8,814 bases of DNA, from positions 1-8,814 of the forward strand of contig JACVRM010000083.1 of the NCBI GenBank assembly GCA_014534415.1, written 5' to 3'. Under the pieces are notes generated by a model that was not told the origin of the DNA, did not search any database, and saw only the letters and a list, made by a program, of their open reading frames with translations. Position numbers and translations under genes: made by a program. Shown piece after piece: positions 5,640 through 8,814 of this stretch. Positions within the stretch are counted from its first letter, which is position 1, and each line of letters begins with the position of its first letter. The DNA is from Thermoleophilia bacterium (lineage in GTDB: Bacteria; Actinomycetota; Thermoleophilia; Gaiellales; Gaiellaceae).

Positions 5640-6500
5640 CTAGCGCCGCCCGAGGATCCAGGCGAGCACGGCCGCGTAGTCCTCTCCACCCCAGCCGGCG
5701 TCCTCCGCCTCGGCCAGCCAGGTCCGGGCGGCAGCCGTGACACGCACGTCGACACGCGAGGTCTCGGCTGCCTCGAGGATCAGGTCGGCGTCCTTACGGG
5801 CCAGCGATAGCCGGAAACGGGGCGGGAACTCGCCGTTCTCGATCGCCTCGCGTCTCCGCTCGGCTTGAGCGCCCACCGGCGTGGCGGCCAGGACGGCCCA
5901 GGCGGCAGCGCGCGAGAGGCCGAGGCCGTCGGCCAGCCCGAGCGCCTCGCCCAGCACGCCGAGCGTGCCGAAGAGCGTCGTGTTCGCGACCAGCTTGGCC
6001 GCCGCGCCCGCGCCGAGCGGCCCAACCCGGATTGCCGAGCCGAGCTCGCCAAGCAGCGGCGTCCACTGCTCCACGAGCGGCGCCGGCCCGCCGACGAAGA
6101 TCGTCAGCGAACCCGTTTCGACCTCCGAGATGCTGCCGAGCACGGGCGCGTCCAGCAGCCCGGTCCCCTCCGGGAGCATGGCGGCCAGCCTCGCGATCGC
6201 GGCCGGACCAATGGTCGACATGTCGATCACCGTGCTGCCGGCCGCAACGCCGGCCGACACTCCCGACGGCCCCTCTGTCACGGCCTGCAGCGCCGCGGGG
6301 TCCGCGACGATCGTCAGAACGGCGTCCGCGCCGCGTGCCGCCTCGGCGGGCGTCGCAGCCGCGACGGCACCGCCGTCGACGAGGTCCGTCGCTCGCTCCG
6401 GCGTCCGGTTCCAGACGCGGACCTCGTGGCCCGCCCCGAGGAGCCGCCGCGCCACGCGGCTGCCCATGGCGCCCAGCCCGATCACCGCCACCGCCGTCAT
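5640..6500 (-). CDS. NAD(P)-dependent beta-hydroxyacid dehydrogenase-family oxidoreductase
   Basis: A 286-residue cytoplasmic enzyme of the 3-hydroxyisobutyrate dehydrogenase/6-phosphogluconate dehydrogenase-like superfamily. The N-terminal Rossmann domain has GLGAMGSRVARRLL (8-21) and VWNRT (29-33); an Arg rather than an acidic residue after Asn31 hints at NADPH. DMST (93-96) is the family's conserved turn. The substrate loop is DAPVLGSISEVETGSLTIFVGG (117-138), where ordinary members read DAPVSGG; the second Gly is Ser123 here. The catalytic lysine is K169 in GAGAAAKLVANT, with Asn173 one turn on. RKDADLILEAA lies in the C-terminal helical domain. Length is normal (about 290). The substrate could be a hydroxyacid, a semialdehyde or an imine. 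The ATG at 6500 has only a weak GGGGA upstream. It precedes the PilX-like gene by 30-72 bp with no visible terminator, though no functional link is evident. Confidence 0.9.
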   Translation of the reverse strand: MTAVAVIGLGAMGSRVARRLLGAGHEVRVWNRTPERATDLVDGGAVAAATPAEAARGADAVLTIVADPAALQAVTEGPSGVSAGVAAGSTVIDMSTIGPAAIARLAAMLPEGTGLLDAPVLGSISEVETGSLTIFVGGPAPLVEQWTPLLGELGSAIRVGPLGAGAAAKLVANTTLFGTLGVLGEALGLADGLGLSRAAAWAVLAATPVGAQAERRREAIENGEFPPRFRLSLARKDADLILEAAETSRVDVRVTAAARTWLAEAEDAGWGGEDYAAVLAWILGRR

Positions 6501-6554
6501 CGGAGCCGATCATCCCCGAGCAGCGGCGTCGGCCGCCCGGAGAGCGCCGTAAAG

Positions 6555-6574
6555 TCGGCGGCGGCGCCCGCCGA
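6555..6574. other. GC-rich hairpin just upstream of the pilus ATPase start
   Basis: TCGGCGG (6555-6561) pairs perfectly with CCGCCGA (6568-6574) around a 6-nt loop, ending 10 nt before the GTG at 6585. In a rightward transcript it could mask the start region; in a leftward one it lies in the oxidoreductase leader. There is no U-run, so it is not a standard terminator. GC-rich inverted repeats are easy to find by chance in this composition. Confidence 0.3.
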
Positions 6575-6584
6575 TAGACCCCGC

Positions 6585-8312
<1,728 letters not shown>

Positions 8313-8341
8313 GCGGCGGCCCGGCATCCCTCGTTCGGGCC

Positions 8342-8814
8342 ATGCGCGGCTTTAGCGGCCGCATCCGGCGGTCGATGCTGCAATCGGCGATGCGGCGTCT
8401 CTTCAAGCCTGGGCTTCTCGGCAAGTTCGCGGTCGCGAGCGCGATCCCGCTGCTCGTGCTGGGCATCGTGCTGGGCAAGTACCTGTCGCACCGTATCGAG
8501 CAGCGCACGCTCGCGCAGGCGGAGCACGCGGCCGAGCTGATCGCGCGGGTCGGGTTCCAGCCCCAGATCACCGAGCGTGACCTCAAGCGGGGCCGCCTGC
8601 CCAAGTCGCGCGAGCGAGTGCTCGACCAGGCGCTGCGCTCCAAGCAGGCGGAGGACGGGCTCGCGCGCATCAAGATCTGGAACAGCCAGGTGCGGGTCGT
8701 CTACTCCGACAAGCCCAGCCTGATCGGGCGCAAGTACCAGATCTTCGGGCCGCTCCGCGAGGCGCTCAGCGGCCGGGTGACGTCGTCGGTGTCGACACTA
8801 CATCGCGCCGACAA
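8342..8814 (+). CDS. Membrane-anchored sensor protein, N-terminal part only
   Basis: From ATG 8342 the frame is open for 157 residues to the window end. It starts with a basic stretch (RRLFKPGLLGKF, 18-29), then one transmembrane helix (about 29-48, FAVASAIPLLVLGIVLGKYL), then an extracytoplasmic sensory segment with a helical EQRTLAQAEHAAELIARVG part (53-71) and a PAS/Cache-like RIKIWNSQVRVVYSDKPSLIG core (109-129). I recall this kind of N-terminus ahead of GGDEF/EAL or histidine-kinase outputs in actinobacterial sensors; the output domain here lies outside the window. It starts 29 bp after the ATPase stop codon on the same strand, so an operon is likely. ATGs at 8375 and 8390 are in-frame alternatives; none of the three has a strong ribosome-binding site. 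Confidence 0.75.
   Translation, partial: MRGFSGRIRRSMLQSAMRRLFKPGLLGKFAVASAIPLLVLGIVLGKYLSHRIEQRTLAQAEHAAELIARVGFQPQITERDLKRGRLPKSRERVLDQALRSKQAEDGLARIKIWNSQVRVVYSDKPSLIGRKYQIFGPLREALSGRVTSSVSTLHRAD

Noticed and set aside
5865..6584. Upstream extension of the pilus ATPase frame by 240 residues
   Set aside because: The extension is antisense to the oxidoreductase, is rich in Arg/Ala/Gly/Asp and resembles no domain; the recognisable MshEN domain begins only after 6585. It is an open-frame artefact of high GC.

Overview
This is a high-GC, gene-dense chromosomal window of bacterial, probably actinobacterial, type. The base composition, the ECF sigma factor with a SnoaL-like tail, the PilX-like pilus protein beside a PilB-type ATPase, and the style of the sensor N-terminus at the right edge resemble what I recall of Thermoleophilia (Solirubrobacterales/Gaiellales). 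No ribosomal or housekeeping marker is present to fix the taxon. I see no tRNA, rRNA, CRISPR array, insertion sequence or phage gene.

Left part (1-2367). A DHA2-type drug exporter runs leftward off the window. It is divergent from a small solitary STAS-domain protein. Their 115-bp intergenic region holds two back-to-back copies of a promoter-like element (CCGAYGAKTT, 14 nt, GGTCTA), one facing each gene, plus an inverted repeat at the predicted start of the exporter transcript. The STAS gene converges on an ECF sigma factor that carries its own C-terminal SnoaL/NTF2-like domain.

Middle part (2460-6500). A PLP aminotransferase-like gene has lost its N-terminus and two internal blocks in frame, including the part that carries the catalytic lysine; it is probably dead or repurposed. 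It sits 17 bp ahead of an intact PLP-dependent threonine/serine dehydratase. That gene converges, with 4 bp between stop codons, on a leftward pair: a beta-hydroxyacid-dehydrogenase-type NAD(P) oxidoreductase followed by a PilX-like secreted pilus component with a beta-helix-like, cysteine-rich body.

Right part (6585-8814). Divergent from the oxidoreductase is a complete PilB/GspE-type assembly ATPase. It has an N-terminal MshEN domain with two recognisable c-di-GMP-binding-type motifs, all the catalytic boxes and a tetracysteine zinc site. It is followed after 29 bp by the N-terminus of a membrane-anchored sensor that runs off the window. The PilX-like protein and the ATPase are presumably parts of one type IV pilus system; whether the sensor feeds it with c-di-GMP is conjecture.

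Most of the window is ordinary chromosome. The items most worth checking are the paired divergent promoter elements, the in-frame-eroded aminotransferase, and the MshEN-type ATPase with its adjoining sensor. I found no convincing previously undescribed multi-gene system.
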